Assembly (NCBI RefSeq): GCF_900116225.1
Contig: NZ_FOZZ01000015.1
Coordinates: 1-64,000 of the forward strand
Source: Sphingobacterium wenxiniae
GTDB taxonomy: Bacteria > Bacteroidota > Bacteroidia > Sphingobacteriales > Sphingobacteriaceae
Direction of reading: 5' to 3'
DNA length: 64,000 nt
Shown here: piece by piece, positions 7,396 to 15,168 of the stretch
Layout of the letters: each line of letters opens with the position of its first letter
Numbering within the stretch: position 1 is the first letter of the stretch
Translations under genes and position numbers: made by a program
The notes under the pieces: generated by a model
What the model was told of the DNA's origin: nothing
The model's input: the letters and a program-made list of their open reading frames with translations, nothing else
Database searches by the model: none

Positions 7396-8238
7396 TTATT
7401 TGCTGACGGATTTTTTAAACGCACTTGGGTTTACACCATTATTTTTTTTGAACGACCTGTTTAAGTGGCTCACATCACTGAAACCAAATTCATTGGCAAT
7501 TTCTTTCATCGTGAGCGAAGGAACAGACAAGCGTTTTTCTATCAATTTTGTGCGGTAACTATTGATGTAATCCCGGTAGCTTATCCCAAATTTCTTCTTG
7601 AAATAATCGCTGAAATAGGTTGGCGAAATGGCAAAATGAACCGCTATGCTTTTAATTTGAATCAGTGAAGGTTCATAGATGTGCTGATGGATGTAAGAGA
7701 TTAGTTCTTCTTTTTCAGGTTGTCCGTTGTCAATACGGATGTTCAGTTTTGCGGCAGCCTCCTTAATCAATCCGAAAATGGATAATATCTGGTAAAACAT
7801 CAAAGGAGATTGGGCTATGTCCTTTCTACAATTATAAGCTACGATATTTTCTATGGTGTTTTTCAAAATAGAAATACAGGGTTCATCCATTTTCAACTTT
7901 ACCTCTTTCAGCAATTTATTCCGCATAATATTTTCGGGTGTCAAAGAAATGAACGCATCAGCCTGATAGTATATCTTATGCCCCGAAAAATAATCATCCG
8001 TAAATTTTATAAAAGTAAAATGAGTACTTTCGGCAATTTCAAAATAATGCTTGTCTTCCGGACTAATGATGAAAATATCACCTCTTTTATAAGGCAATCT
8101 ACTGCTGTTTAACAGATGAATTCCTTTTCCCTTACGGATATACACCAATTCATAATACGTATGGCTGTGAACAGGTAAATGGAATGTTTTCTCTTCATAG
8201 TCGTGTATCACAAGCTGTTCGAACTGTACTTTTTTCAT
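7396..8238 (-). CDS. AraC-family transcriptional regulator with cupin sensor domain
   Basis: 280 residues. The N-terminal cupin (residues about 1-110) includes LPVHSHTYYELVYIRKGKG, IISPEDKHYF and FTFIKFTDDYF, the layout of sugar-sensing AraC regulators. The C-terminal double HTH (about 185-278) includes AISPTYFSDYFKKKFGISY and the family signature MKEIANEFGFSDVSHLNRSF. It is transcribed away from the gene at 8379, with the shared control region 8239-8378. This divergent layout suggests that it controls the four-gene run that follows (inference). It is the first gene of the unusually large cassette 7 and the only intact cassette gene on the minus strand. Confidence 0.92.
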   Translation of the reverse strand: MKKVQFEQLVIHDYEEKTFHLPVHSHTYYELVYIRKGKGIHLLNSSRLPYKRGDIFIISPEDKHYFEIAESTHFTFIKFTDDYFSGHKIYYQADAFISLTPENIMRNKLLKEVKLKMDEPCISILKNTIENIVAYNCRKDIAQSPLMFYQILSIFGLIKEAAAKLNIRIDNGQPEKEELISYIHQHIYEPSLIQIKSIAVHFAISPTYFSDYFKKKFGISYRDYINSYRTKLIEKRLSVPSLTMKEIANEFGFSDVSHLNRSFKKNNGVNPSAFKKSVSK

Positions 8239-8378
8239 ACAAAAATCCTATATAAGACAAAAATGCAAAAAATGCCTTTAAATGTACTATTTATAAAAGC
8301 CAAACTTTAATGAACTTTGCATCAAACTTCTGCTCAAAAAAGTGTAATAATTTAAATAATTCAAACATTAAGAATTCA

Positions 8379-8891
8379 ATGATGAAATCAGCTTATTGTA
8401 TAATTATCCTAAGTCTTATGATGACACTTAAATTGAACGCACAAAATTTACAGGGAAAAAACTGGACAGCACGCAAGGTTGAAAACACTTATGTTGTGAG
8501 TATTGCCGACAAGTCGGGCATTGTGGACGCTTTGACCGACTTTGTGGTTTCTCAAAAAATAAAAGCGGGGCAAATCGTGGGATTGGGAGCTGCAAACGAG
8601 GCTACGCTACGCTTTTTCAATCCCGAAACGAAAAAGTATGTAGATAAAACATTCAGGGAACAATTGGAAATTACAAACCTCACGGGCAACATTTCGGAAG
8701 TGGAAAACAAGCCGGTACTGCATTTGCACATTACCTTAGGCAGAGATGATTATACCGCATTGGCAGGACATCTGTTGGATGCGAAAATTCGCGGGGCAGC
8801 CGAATTTTTCGTTTATCCCGTAGATAGCCGGATTGTAAAAACAAAGAATGAAGAAGTAGGGTTGAACTTTTATGATTTTGAAAAAGAATGA
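8379..8891 (+). CDS. Secreted PPC-domain (DUF296-like) protein
   Basis: 171 residues from the ATG at 8379. An in-frame ATG at 8310 exists, but the Bacteroidota-like element GAACTTTG (8312-8319) lies just behind it and the residues after 8379 form a signal peptide (KSAYCIIILSLMMTLKLNAQ). The mature part is a PPC/DUF296 domain: YVVSIADKSGIVDALTDFV, GQIVGLGAANEATLRFF, ITNLTGNISEV, HLHITLGRDDY, and GHLLDAKIRGAAEFFVYP. PPC domains occur in plant AT-hook proteins and as stand-alone bacterial trimers; a secreted one has no assigned role. Its 3' end overlaps the next start by 4 bp (ATGA). Confidence 0.85.
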   Translation: MMKSAYCIIILSLMMTLKLNAQNLQGKNWTARKVENTYVVSIADKSGIVDALTDFVVSQKIKAGQIVGLGAANEATLRFFNPETKKYVDKTFREQLEITNLTGNISEVENKPVLHLHITLGRDDYTALAGHLLDAKIRGAAEFFVYPVDSRIVKTKNEEVGLNFYDFEKE

Positions 8892-9997
8892 GAGCGTTTT
8901 TTATCATCAGCATTTTACTTGTAGCCGGCAACCTTGTATCGGCACAGCAGCATTATGAAGTAATTGCAAAAATTGCACCGCCTAATCCCGACCCTTCGGG
9001 CATTGCGGTAAGTTCGGACAATCGTTTGTTTTTGGGGTTTCCACGCTACGCTGATAATCATACAGAGTTTGCTTTGGCGGAATTGACAGACGGAAATTTA
9101 GTGCCGTTTCCCGAAAAAGATTTCATCTATCCAAGCACAAAACCATATACCGAATGGCTCGTTTCGCCACACGGATTATTCATCGATAAAAACGATATAT
9201 TGTGGGTTTTAGATGATGGTAAACGTTCCGGAATGAAGGAAATTCCCGAAGGTGCCGCAAAAGTGGTGGCGATTGATATTCACACCAAAAAAGTGTTGCA
9301 CAAGCTCATAATTCCTAAGCCTGTTTTGGCGGACGAAGCCCATTACAACGATTTGCGGGTAGATTTGTCGCACGGCAAACAAGGCACGGTATATATTGTT
9401 AATTCGGGCTTTGGGGCACATTATTCCATTGTAGTGATAGACGTGGCAAGTGGTAAGGTACGTGAGGTGTTGCGTAATCATTTTTCCACTTCTCCTGAGC
9501 CGGGATTTGTTGCGTTTTTAGAAGGTATTCCGCTTGTTTTTGATTTGAAAGAACCAACATTTCCCGTTGGTGGTGTAGACGGAATATCCATAAGTCCTGA
9601 TGAAAAAACCTTATACTGGACAACCATTTCGGGTCGCAAATTGTATAGCATTTCTACAGACGTTTTGAGCGATTTTAATACGACAGAAAAAACGGTCGAA
9701 AATGCTGTGGTTTTTGAAGGAGAACACCCGGCTTGCGACGGACTTGCCGAAGACGAGGACGGTAATGTCTATTTTGGAGCTTTTGAGCAACAGTCCATTG
9801 TTCAGCGGTCGGCCGACGGCAACTACAAATTACTGGCTCACGATAAAGAAAATTTTGTCTGGCCTGACGGACTGGCTTATCGTAATGGTTTCGTCTATGC
9901 TACTCTCGGGCAATGGAACCGTTTGCCGGGATTCAATGGTGGAAAAGAGTTGAGGAAACCGCCTTATTGGGTGGTAAAAATTAATATAAACAAATAG
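8888..9997 (+). CDS. Secreted MRJP/yellow-like (SMP-30-type) beta-propeller protein
   Basis: 369 residues with a signal peptide (MRAFFIISILLVAGNLVSAQ). The mature protein is a six-bladed propeller of the major royal jelly/yellow type, related to SMP-30 lactonases. Landmarks are PSGIAVSSDNRLFLGFPRYA, LWVLDDGKRS, NDLRVDLSHGKQGTVYIVNS, VDGISISPDEKTLYWTTISG, and a closing FVWPDGLAYRNGFVYATLGQ. The family includes L-dopachrome tautomerase-related proteins and sugar-lactone hydrolases; the substrate is unknown. It overlaps the PPC gene by 4 bp and is followed after 12 bp by an aldo/keto reductase, consistent with one operon for a periplasmic carbohydrate or lactone conversion (inference). Confidence 0.85.
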   Translation: MRAFFIISILLVAGNLVSAQQHYEVIAKIAPPNPDPSGIAVSSDNRLFLGFPRYADNHTEFALAELTDGNLVPFPEKDFIYPSTKPYTEWLVSPHGLFIDKNDILWVLDDGKRSGMKEIPEGAAKVVAIDIHTKKVLHKLIIPKPVLADEAHYNDLRVDLSHGKQGTVYIVNSGFGAHYSIVVIDVASGKVREVLRNHFSTSPEPGFVAFLEGIPLVFDLKEPTFPVGGVDGISISPDEKTLYWTTISGRKLYSISTDVLSDFNTTEKTVENAVVFEGEHPACDGLAEDEDGNVYFGAFEQQSIVQRSADGNYKLLAHDKENFVWPDGLAYRNGFVYATLGQWNRLPGFNGGKELRKPPYWVVKININK

Positions 9998-10009
9998 AAA
10001 AGAACAAAT

Positions 10010-11137
10010 ATGGAAAGAAGAAAGTTTATACAGCAAAGTACAATGGCCGCTGTCGGTCTGGCAGCAAGTGCTTCTATTCCTGTATACGCATCGGCATTTT
10101 TAAAAACAAACAATATAACAACTCCTTTTGAAAATTCCGGAAAGCATAAAAGATTTCGCCCAAAAAACAAAAACGGTTTTGGAGGTGTGGCATTGGGAAA
10201 CGGCTTTCAGCAAAACCCCGATATAGAATGTATTATGGCAGTTGAGGCTGCCTGGAATGCCGGTGTGCGTTATTTCGATACTTCGCCCTGGTACGGACTT
10301 GGCATTAGCGAACGCAGAATGGGATTGTTTTTAAAAGACAAACCACGGGAAGAATTTACGCTATCTACCAAGGTTGGTCGCATTCTCGAACCTAATGAGA
10401 ATTTCACGATGAAAAGGTCTTTGTGGAAAAGCAAGCTGAATTTTGGCTACAAGTATGATTATTCGGCTGCGGGTGTCAGACGAAGCGTTGAAGACAGCTT
10501 ACAGCGATTAGGGCTTTCCTCTCTGGACATCGTGTTTATTCACGACCTGTCGCCCGACAATGGCGATATGAAAGACAGTTACGCAGCCTACTTTGAACAG
10601 GCAGCAAAAGGTGCGATGCCCGAGCTTACCAAAATGAGGGAGGAAGGCATCATCAAAGCCTGGGGGCTGGGCGTTAACACGATTGAACCTATTTTACAGT
10701 CATTGGAGGCAGCCGACCCCGATATATTCCTTTCTGCCTGCCAGTATTCGCTGATAAAGCACGAGGATGATTTGAATAAAGTTTTTCCGAAAGTGGCAGA
10801 AAGAGATATTTCCATTGTGGTTGGGGCTCCCTTATGTGCCGGCTTTTTAGCAGGTAAGAATAGGTATTTGTATGACGGGCAGTTTCCCGATGGTGTAAAG
10901 GAAAAGCTGACGGCTCTAAAAAGCGTTGCCGAGAGCCATCAAGTAGATTTGCGTACGGCAGCTTTACAGTTTTCGGCAGCACCGGATGTAGTTTCTGCCG
11001 TGATACCCGGTGCACACACCGTAGAGCAGGCAACGCAGAATGCAGCATCTTTTAATGAAAAAATTCCGGTTGCCTTTTGGGAAGAACTGAAACATAAAAA
11101 ACTGATTGCATCAAATGCACCAATTCCAAAGGCGTAG
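10010..11137 (+). CDS. Exported aldo/keto reductase with twin-arginine-type leader
   Basis: 375 residues. The start MERRKFIQQSTMAAVGLAAS has an RRKFIQ motif followed by a hydrophobic stretch ending ASA, which suggests Tat export of a folded, cofactor-loaded enzyme. The barrel then shows YFDTSPWYGLGISERRMG (catalytic Asp and Tyr), STKVGR (Lys), DIVFIHDLSPD (His) and the cofactor-binding C-terminal segment SAVIPGAHTVEQATQNA. This is the aldose 1-dehydrogenase/pyridoxal dehydrogenase-like branch. The gene lies 12 bp behind the propeller gene. Confidence 0.88.
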   Translation: MERRKFIQQSTMAAVGLAASASIPVYASAFLKTNNITTPFENSGKHKRFRPKNKNGFGGVALGNGFQQNPDIECIMAVEAAWNAGVRYFDTSPWYGLGISERRMGLFLKDKPREEFTLSTKVGRILEPNENFTMKRSLWKSKLNFGYKYDYSAAGVRRSVEDSLQRLGLSSLDIVFIHDLSPDNGDMKDSYAAYFEQAAKGAMPELTKMREEGIIKAWGLGVNTIEPILQSLEAADPDIFLSACQYSLIKHEDDLNKVFPKVAERDISIVVGAPLCAGFLAGKNRYLYDGQFPDGVKEKLTALKSVAESHQVDLRTAALQFSAAPDVVSAVIPGAHTVEQATQNAASFNEKIPVAFWEELKHKKLIASNAPIPKA

Positions 11138-11186
11138 TATTGACAGGTTGGTGCGTTAAAGGCTAATTCAAAACAATAAATAAACA

Positions 11187-12041
11187 ATGAAAGAAATAGT
11201 TTTAAATGACGGGAATAAAATTCCAATTGTAGGTTTCGGAACCTACAAATCCACCGAGCAAGAAGGCGTTCAATCAGTGAAAAATGCTTTAGCAGCAGGT
11301 TACCGAATGATTGATACAGCCGCTATATACGGCAACGAGGAAGATGTAGGGAAAGGAATAAAAGAAAGCGGAATTGACAGAAAAGAAATTTTTGTTACAA
11401 CAAAATTGTGGCGGGAAAATCTGGGGTATGAACAGGCAAAAAAAGCATTTGAAATATCGCTCAAAAAACTTGGACTCAATTATGTTGATTTGTACCTGAT
11501 TCATTGGCCTGCCAATGCAAAAAATTATACTGATTGGCAAAAAGCAAATGCAGACAGTTGGCGGGCTATGGAAGAACTACAAGCTGAAGGAAAAATAAAA
11601 TCTATTGGAGTAAGTAATTTTTGGCAGGAACATTTAGAAGCCCTTTTTCAAACCGCAAACATCATTCCGGCAGTTAATCAGATTGAATTTCATCCGGGTT
11701 ATTGGCAGCCCGAACTGACAGCATTTTGCAAACAAAATGGTATTGCTGTTGAATCGTGGTCGCCTTTGGCAAGAGGGAAAGTTTTTGGAAATGAGGTTTT
11801 GGTAGCAATCGCCAAAAAGCACAACAAATCCGTTTCACAAGTTTGCTTGCGTTGGGTCATTCAACACGAAGCCATTGTTATTCCAAAATCAACTACGCTT
11901 GAAAGAATTGAAGAAAATATCAACATTTTTGATTTTGAATTATCCAAAGACGAAATACAACAAATAGACAAACTTCCCGAAATTGGATTTAGCGGGGAAC
12001 TACCCAATATATGGCCAGACAGAATTAACATAAAAAATTAA
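11187..12041 (+). CDS. Cytoplasmic aldo/keto reductase (AKR5-like)
   Basis: 284 residues, the normal length for a 2,5-diketo-D-gluconate reductase-type enzyme. Catalytic tetrad positions are visible: Asp and Tyr in YRMIDTAAIYGNEEDVGKGI, Lys in VTTKLW, His in LIHWP. NADPH-binding landmarks are SIGVSNFW, NQIEFHPGYWQPEL, and IVIPKSTTLERIEENINIFD. It lacks a leader, unlike its neighbour, so the pair may reduce related substrates in two compartments (inference). Last gene of cassette 7, only 22 bp before its attC-like site. Confidence 0.92.
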   Translation: MKEIVLNDGNKIPIVGFGTYKSTEQEGVQSVKNALAAGYRMIDTAAIYGNEEDVGKGIKESGIDRKEIFVTTKLWRENLGYEQAKKAFEISLKKLGLNYVDLYLIHWPANAKNYTDWQKANADSWRAMEELQAEGKIKSIGVSNFWQEHLEALFQTANIIPAVNQIEFHPGYWQPELTAFCKQNGIAVESWSPLARGKVFGNEVLVAIAKKHNKSVSQVCLRWVIQHEAIVIPKSTTLERIEENINIFDFELSKDEIQQIDKLPEIGFSGELPNIWPDRINIKN

Positions 12042-12063
12042 AATAGCCCGACAAAAACGGCAG

Positions 12064-12197
12064 CCACCAACATCGGTTTTGCAAGAGCGGGAGGAAACGT
12101 CTCCGTAAAAAAGTTTTTGCTAAATTTGTACATCCGTGCTTCGCAAGAAAGTTTGTGGTGAAAAGCCCCGCCCTCGCAAAGCCGCAAACCGTTATCA
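12064..12197 (+). other. attC-like site of cassette 7 (right end of the visible array)
   Basis: CCACCAAC (12064-12071) complements the cassette start GTTGGTGG (7317-7324). Arms ATCGGTTTTGCAAGAGCGGG and CCCGCCCTCGCAAAGCCGC close on GTTATCAG at 12191. No matching CTGATAAC was found in the following 1.5 kb, so the array seems to end here. Confidence 0.8.
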
Positions 12198-12575
12198 GCA
12201 ACCCTATCGGGAGAACACAAAAGCCTACAACGGCGGATATAAAAGGTGACCTATTCGGTTACCTCTCTTGATAGTCTACTTGCTAACAATAACAAAATCA
12301 ACGATTTAGGGGGGGGGGGTGGAAAATTCTGCCACCCCGACCAACTAAATCAAAGCCCTCTGCAATGCAGAGGGCTTTTTTTGTTTGTGGATTTTGCTGA
12401 GCTTGCTTGAGCAAAATAATTAGAGAGATATTTACTTAATTCCTTATCGTAATATATTAATTGTTAATTCTTTATGGTTTCTCGCTCTTGAAATAAGGTT
12501 ATCAGCAATTAGTTTGCTTATGTATCATGACCTGTTTTACGTTCAAGTAAGTTTTTATGTGATATTTGTGATTAC
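12191..12575. other. Non-coding junction: G11 tract and short direct repeat
   Basis: No gene is seen. It begins GTTATCAGCA, a decamer repeated in direct orientation at 12498-12507. A run of eleven G (12309-12319) leads into GGGGTGG, which can pair with CCACCCC (12331-12337). A terminator follows. Confidence 0.5.
12352..12382 (+). terminator. Rho-independent terminator
   Basis: Perfect stem AAAGCCCTCTGC/GCAGAGGGCTTT with loop AAT and a run of seven T. It would end transcription leaving the cassette array. A diverged copy of the segment lies near 13352-13400. Confidence 0.8.
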
Positions 12576-13070
12576 TTATTGATTTTCTTCTGATGCAGAA
12601 ATCCTTAGAATCTCATTTTCTACGCCAGGAATAATATGCAAATACAATGTCATTCCCTTTTCAATTTTAGCAACAGGAATCGAAAAAAAGATAACATTTC
12701 TTGCTGTGTTGATGATATTGTAATCGGTCGTGATATAATAACTCATCATCTTTCCGTTTTAGAAAAGACTTATATCCAATACTTTGGTTTCTATAATTTG
12801 TTTGGTCTGTCCGTATTTAAAAATATTCCGGTATTGAGGAAAGATAAACTTATAGGCAGCAGCATACCACAGCACGAATAATATTGGAACGATATAGCTA
12901 AAGGCCTCCTGATCTCCTTCCACAAAACTCATCAAGGCAAGATACAGTATGTAAACGGTAAAAATTATCACCGGTAAGAACGCTACAAAAAACAAAATAG
13001 CTCGGCTGATAATGGCCTTCCGCAAAGCTCGTTTCTCTTCTGTCATTAAGGGCGTTTCGATTGTTTTCAT
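12576..13070 (-). pseudogene. Small membrane protein gene interrupted by an in-frame stop
   Basis: One reading frame runs from the ATG at 13070 to a stop at 12576-12578, with a single internal TAA at 12759-12761. The first 103 residues hold two membrane segments (ILFFVAFLPVIIFTVYILYL and YIVPILFVLWYAAAYKFIF) and end in VLDISLF. After the stop the frame continues NGKMMSYYITTDYNII and on to ISASEENQ. The upstream part may still give a two-helix protein. No family is recognised. Candidate causes are a nonsense mutation, stop read-through or a sequence error. Confidence 0.65.
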
Positions 13071-13635
13071 TTATGTAGTATACCTTTAATATAACCTGCC
13101 GTGTAAGATGAGTTAGTCGTGTGAAAAATCAGATTAATTCATAAACAAGTTAGAAAGAACAACTTACAAGCAAATTACAAAAGAATATTGGAAGTTTTAA
13201 GGGAAATATCGACAGATTAGCATTTGTGTGTACGGTTCAAGGGGCTAGCCAAGAGCGATTGTAAGGTCATTAATTAGTCTCAACCTGACAACCTGAATAA
13301 ACGGTATGGCACTGAAAATAGCTAATTAAAAGATGTAGAGGTTAAGAGTCTTTCTACCACCACCAGCTAAATCAACGCTTCCCGCAATATAGAAGGATTT
13401 TTAATAAAGCTCGGCAAAAAGACAAGGATACGAAAGTGTCCGTATGATTTAGCTGAGACCAACTTCTCATCGGATGGATCAGGGCTGAGACAATTTTTCC
13501 TGCTAAAAAAGCTTGAAAAGAATATTGGAGCTTTTTTAAGCTTCTTTTTTATCTACGCATCTACATCCAAATATCTCTTGATAGAAATTAAATCGTTTAT
13601 AAATCAAACAGTTTGAAAAAATAGCAAAAATATAT
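13071..13635. other. Intergenic region without a recognisable gene
   Basis: No convincing reading frame. The segment 13352-13400 (CTACCACCACCAGCTAAATC...) resembles the terminator region at 12328-12382 in diverged form. A hairpin AAAAAAGCTT...AGCTTTTTTAAGC near 13505-13545 is terminator-like. Confidence 0.5.
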
Positions 13636-13666
13636 TTTGGAAAACCTAAAACAACTTCTATATTTG
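13636..13666 (+). promoter_or_regulatory. Promoter of tRNA-Leu
   Basis: TTTG (13636-13639) and TATATTTG (13659-13666) are 19 bp apart, an exact fit to the Bacteroidota consensus TTTG-N19-TAnnTTTG. The start point would be near 13672, about 20 bp before the tRNA. Confidence 0.75.
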
Positions 13667-13691
13667 CATCGTCAAACAAGGAATACAGCAT

Positions 13692-13773
13692 GCCCAGCTG
13701 GCGGAATTGGTAGACGCGTTGGTCTCAAACACCAATATCTTCGGATGTGCCGGTTCGACTCCGGCGCTGGGTA
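13692..13773 (+). tRNA. tRNA-Leu (anticodon CAA)
   Basis: An 82-nt class II tRNA. The acceptor stem GCCCAGC pairs with GCTGGGT, and A is the discriminator. The D-loop has GGTAGACGCG, the anticodon stem TTGGT/ACCAA encloses loop CTCAAAC with anticodon CAA, and a long variable arm ATCTTCGGATG follows. The T arm is CCGGTTCGACTCCGG. The 3' CCA is not encoded. Confidence 0.95.
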
Positions 13774-13776
13774 CTA

Positions 13777-13819
13777 AAAAGAGGAGCAGTCAAAAGATTG
13801 TTCCTCTTTTCTTTTTTTA
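13777..13819 (+). terminator. Terminator of tRNA-Leu
   Basis: AAAAGAGGA pairs with TCCTCTTTT and a run of T follows. It lies a few bases behind the tRNA. Confidence 0.8.
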
Positions 13820-13943
13820 ATATCCTTAGATTAACACATTTTAACTTCTTTCGTATTAAACGATGTCGGACTGGTAGACTCTATTAAGATGTAGAGTTTA
13901 TTCAACCATTGTTTTTAAAAAGTATAAAAAGAAAGGAAAAATC

Positions 13944-14426
13944 ATGAAAAAGTTATTATCGCTTGTCGTTTTATTATCGGGATTAGGGATGGCATCTTAT
14001 GCACAGGAGAATCAAGATCCTGAAGTAACAAGAAATAAGGGTAAACGTGAAAAAATGGGGCGCCGTATGGCGAATAAATCTCCGGAAGAGTTGGCTAAGA
14101 TCAAAACGGAGCGTTTGGATAAAGAGCTTAAATTTACAGATGAGCAACGCAGTCAGGTTTATGCTATCCAATTGGATGAGGCTAAACGACAAGCGGATTC
14201 TCGCGCTAAGATGGGCGAACTTCGTAAAGAGCAGCGGGAGGCAATGAAAGAGAATAAAGAGAAGATGGGTGAAATCCTTACTGTAGAGCAGCAGACACAG
14301 TTGAAAGAGAAATTTGCCCATGTGAAGAAAGATAAGCGTATGCACAGAAGGGGGGATTTCAAAATGCGAAAAGATCGCTTCGAGCGTCAGAAAGACACGA
14401 TAGAGAAAGAAAACAATGATGCGTGA
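13944..14426 (+). CDS. Periplasmic DUF4890 (Spy/CpxP-like) protein
   Basis: 160 residues: a signal peptide (MKKLLSLVVLLSGLGMASYA, then QE), then a basic, helical body rich in Lys, Arg, Glu and Met. Landmarks are KSPEELAKIKTERLDKELKF, TDEQRSQVYAI and EILTVEQQTQLKEKFA, the paired helical repeats of LTxxQ-type Spy/CpxP proteins. Related proteins act as periplasmic chaperones or stress sensors; the role here is unproven. It stands alone, about 125 bp behind the tRNA terminator, and faces a shared terminator on its 3' side. Confidence 0.8.
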   Translation: MKKLLSLVVLLSGLGMASYAQENQDPEVTRNKGKREKMGRRMANKSPEELAKIKTERLDKELKFTDEQRSQVYAIQLDEAKRQADSRAKMGELRKEQREAMKENKEKMGEILTVEQQTQLKEKFAHVKKDKRMHRRGDFKMRKDRFERQKDTIEKENNDA

Positions 14427-14454
14427 TTTTATAGTTAGATTGTATGTTTAAATG

Positions 14455-14485
14455 AACGGGAGAGGCTTAGGCCTCTCTCGTTTTT
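14455..14485. terminator. Bidirectional terminator
   Basis: AACGGGAGAGGC pairs with GGCCTCTCTCGTT around a TTA loop and T6 follows on the plus strand. It sits between convergent genes and serves both. Confidence 0.75.
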
Positions 14486-15168
14486 TAATTCTTCGGAAAA
14501 TCCGGATGTGCTTTGACTTCTTCGATCTGCAAAATATGGCGGGCAGTATGGGCAGCTATGAACAGAAGGTTCTGATAGCCATCAGCGACTCCGGTAGGAA
14601 GCTTCATCACATGGTTGCGTAAGTCCGCTACGTCAGCCTGTTGGATATAGTCCATCATAACTTTTCTCCCATTGATAAAATCATCCCAGGCCTGTTCCGA
14701 TGTGTTGTACTTTCCAGACCCCTGTAGCATAGGCGGTGCTTCATACTTCTGTGTCCGGTTTGTTATCATCTGTGAGATTTCGTCATCGGTCTGTGTGACT
14801 TTCTCTTTCTCTCCTGCAGGAACGGGCTTATCTAATTCCTGTTTGGTCATACCGAAAATCATCTTTTCCGAAAGAACAATGTGATCTACACATTGGCTGA
14901 TTGACCATTTCCCTTCGCCCGGGCTAAATTGAAGTTGTGCTTTGCTTAATCCTTCGATATTTCTTTTTAAATTTTCAGCAGTCCTCTCGTAATATTGGAT
15001 TAGCTTATTTAGTTCTGTTGTGTCTTGATCCGAACTGACAGGAACTTGCTCTATCGCAATGTAAGGGGTATGCGCTGTAGTTGTTGATAAACCTAATCCT
15101 AATGCAAGTAAAAGGGATGCGCCCAAGGTTGTTGTACCTTTTGTTATGAATCTTTGTGGTGTTTTCAT
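14485..15168 (-). CDS. Exported DinB-family protein
   Basis: 227 residues. The N terminus has a long hydrophobic segment (GASLLLALGLGLSTTTAHT), suggesting export. A DinB-like four-helix domain follows (about 60-225): YYERTAENLKRNIEGLSKAQ, FSPGEGKWSISQCVDHIVLSE with the first metal-type His, and LFIAAHTARHILQIEEV with the two C-terminal His that complete the usual triad. DinB-type domains are putative thiol-dependent metalloenzymes or damage-inducible proteins; most, including this one, have no known reaction. Monocistronic by spacing. Confidence 0.82.
   Translation of the reverse strand: MKTPQRFITKGTTTLGASLLLALGLGLSTTTAHTPYIAIEQVPVSSDQDTTELNKLIQYYERTAENLKRNIEGLSKAQLQFSPGEGKWSISQCVDHIVLSEKMIFGMTKQELDKPVPAGEKEKVTQTDDEISQMITNRTQKYEAPPMLQGSGKYNTSEQAWDDFINGRKVMMDYIQQADVADLRNHVMKLPTGVADGYQNLLFIAAHTARHILQIEEVKAHPDFPKN

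Larger units (their letters stand above)
1..12190 (+). mobile_element. Integron-like gene cassette array (integrase not in window)
   Basis: Successive units begin with a GTT-core octamer and end with its reverse complement: GTTATCTG/CAGATAAC (92 and 1009), GTTGGCGG/CCGCCAAC (1494 and 2874), GTTGTGCG/CGCACAAC (4679 and 5596), GTTAGCTG/CAGCTAAC (5918 and 7064), GTTGGTGG/CCACCAAC (7317 and 12064). This is the relation expected when an attC site is rebuilt from the two ends of a circular cassette (R'' pairing with the cassette's own R'). An imperfect palindrome of 130-200 bp follows each gene and closes on the next GTT. Cargo genes are AT-rich and functionally unrelated, as in cassette arrays, while the boundary palindromes are GC-rich. 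No tyrosine recombinase and no attI site are visible, so 'integron' is an inference from site architecture. Confidence 0.8.

Noticed and set aside
92..12190. Xer/dif-module (pdif) array as in Acinetobacter plasmids
   Set aside because: The boundaries are long palindromes with GTT/AAC cores, not 28-bp XerC/XerD sites with a 6-bp spacer.
13983..14345. Long minus-strand frame opposite the DUF4890 gene
   Set aside because: It mirrors the codon composition of the real gene, has no leader or family match, and lies fully inside it.
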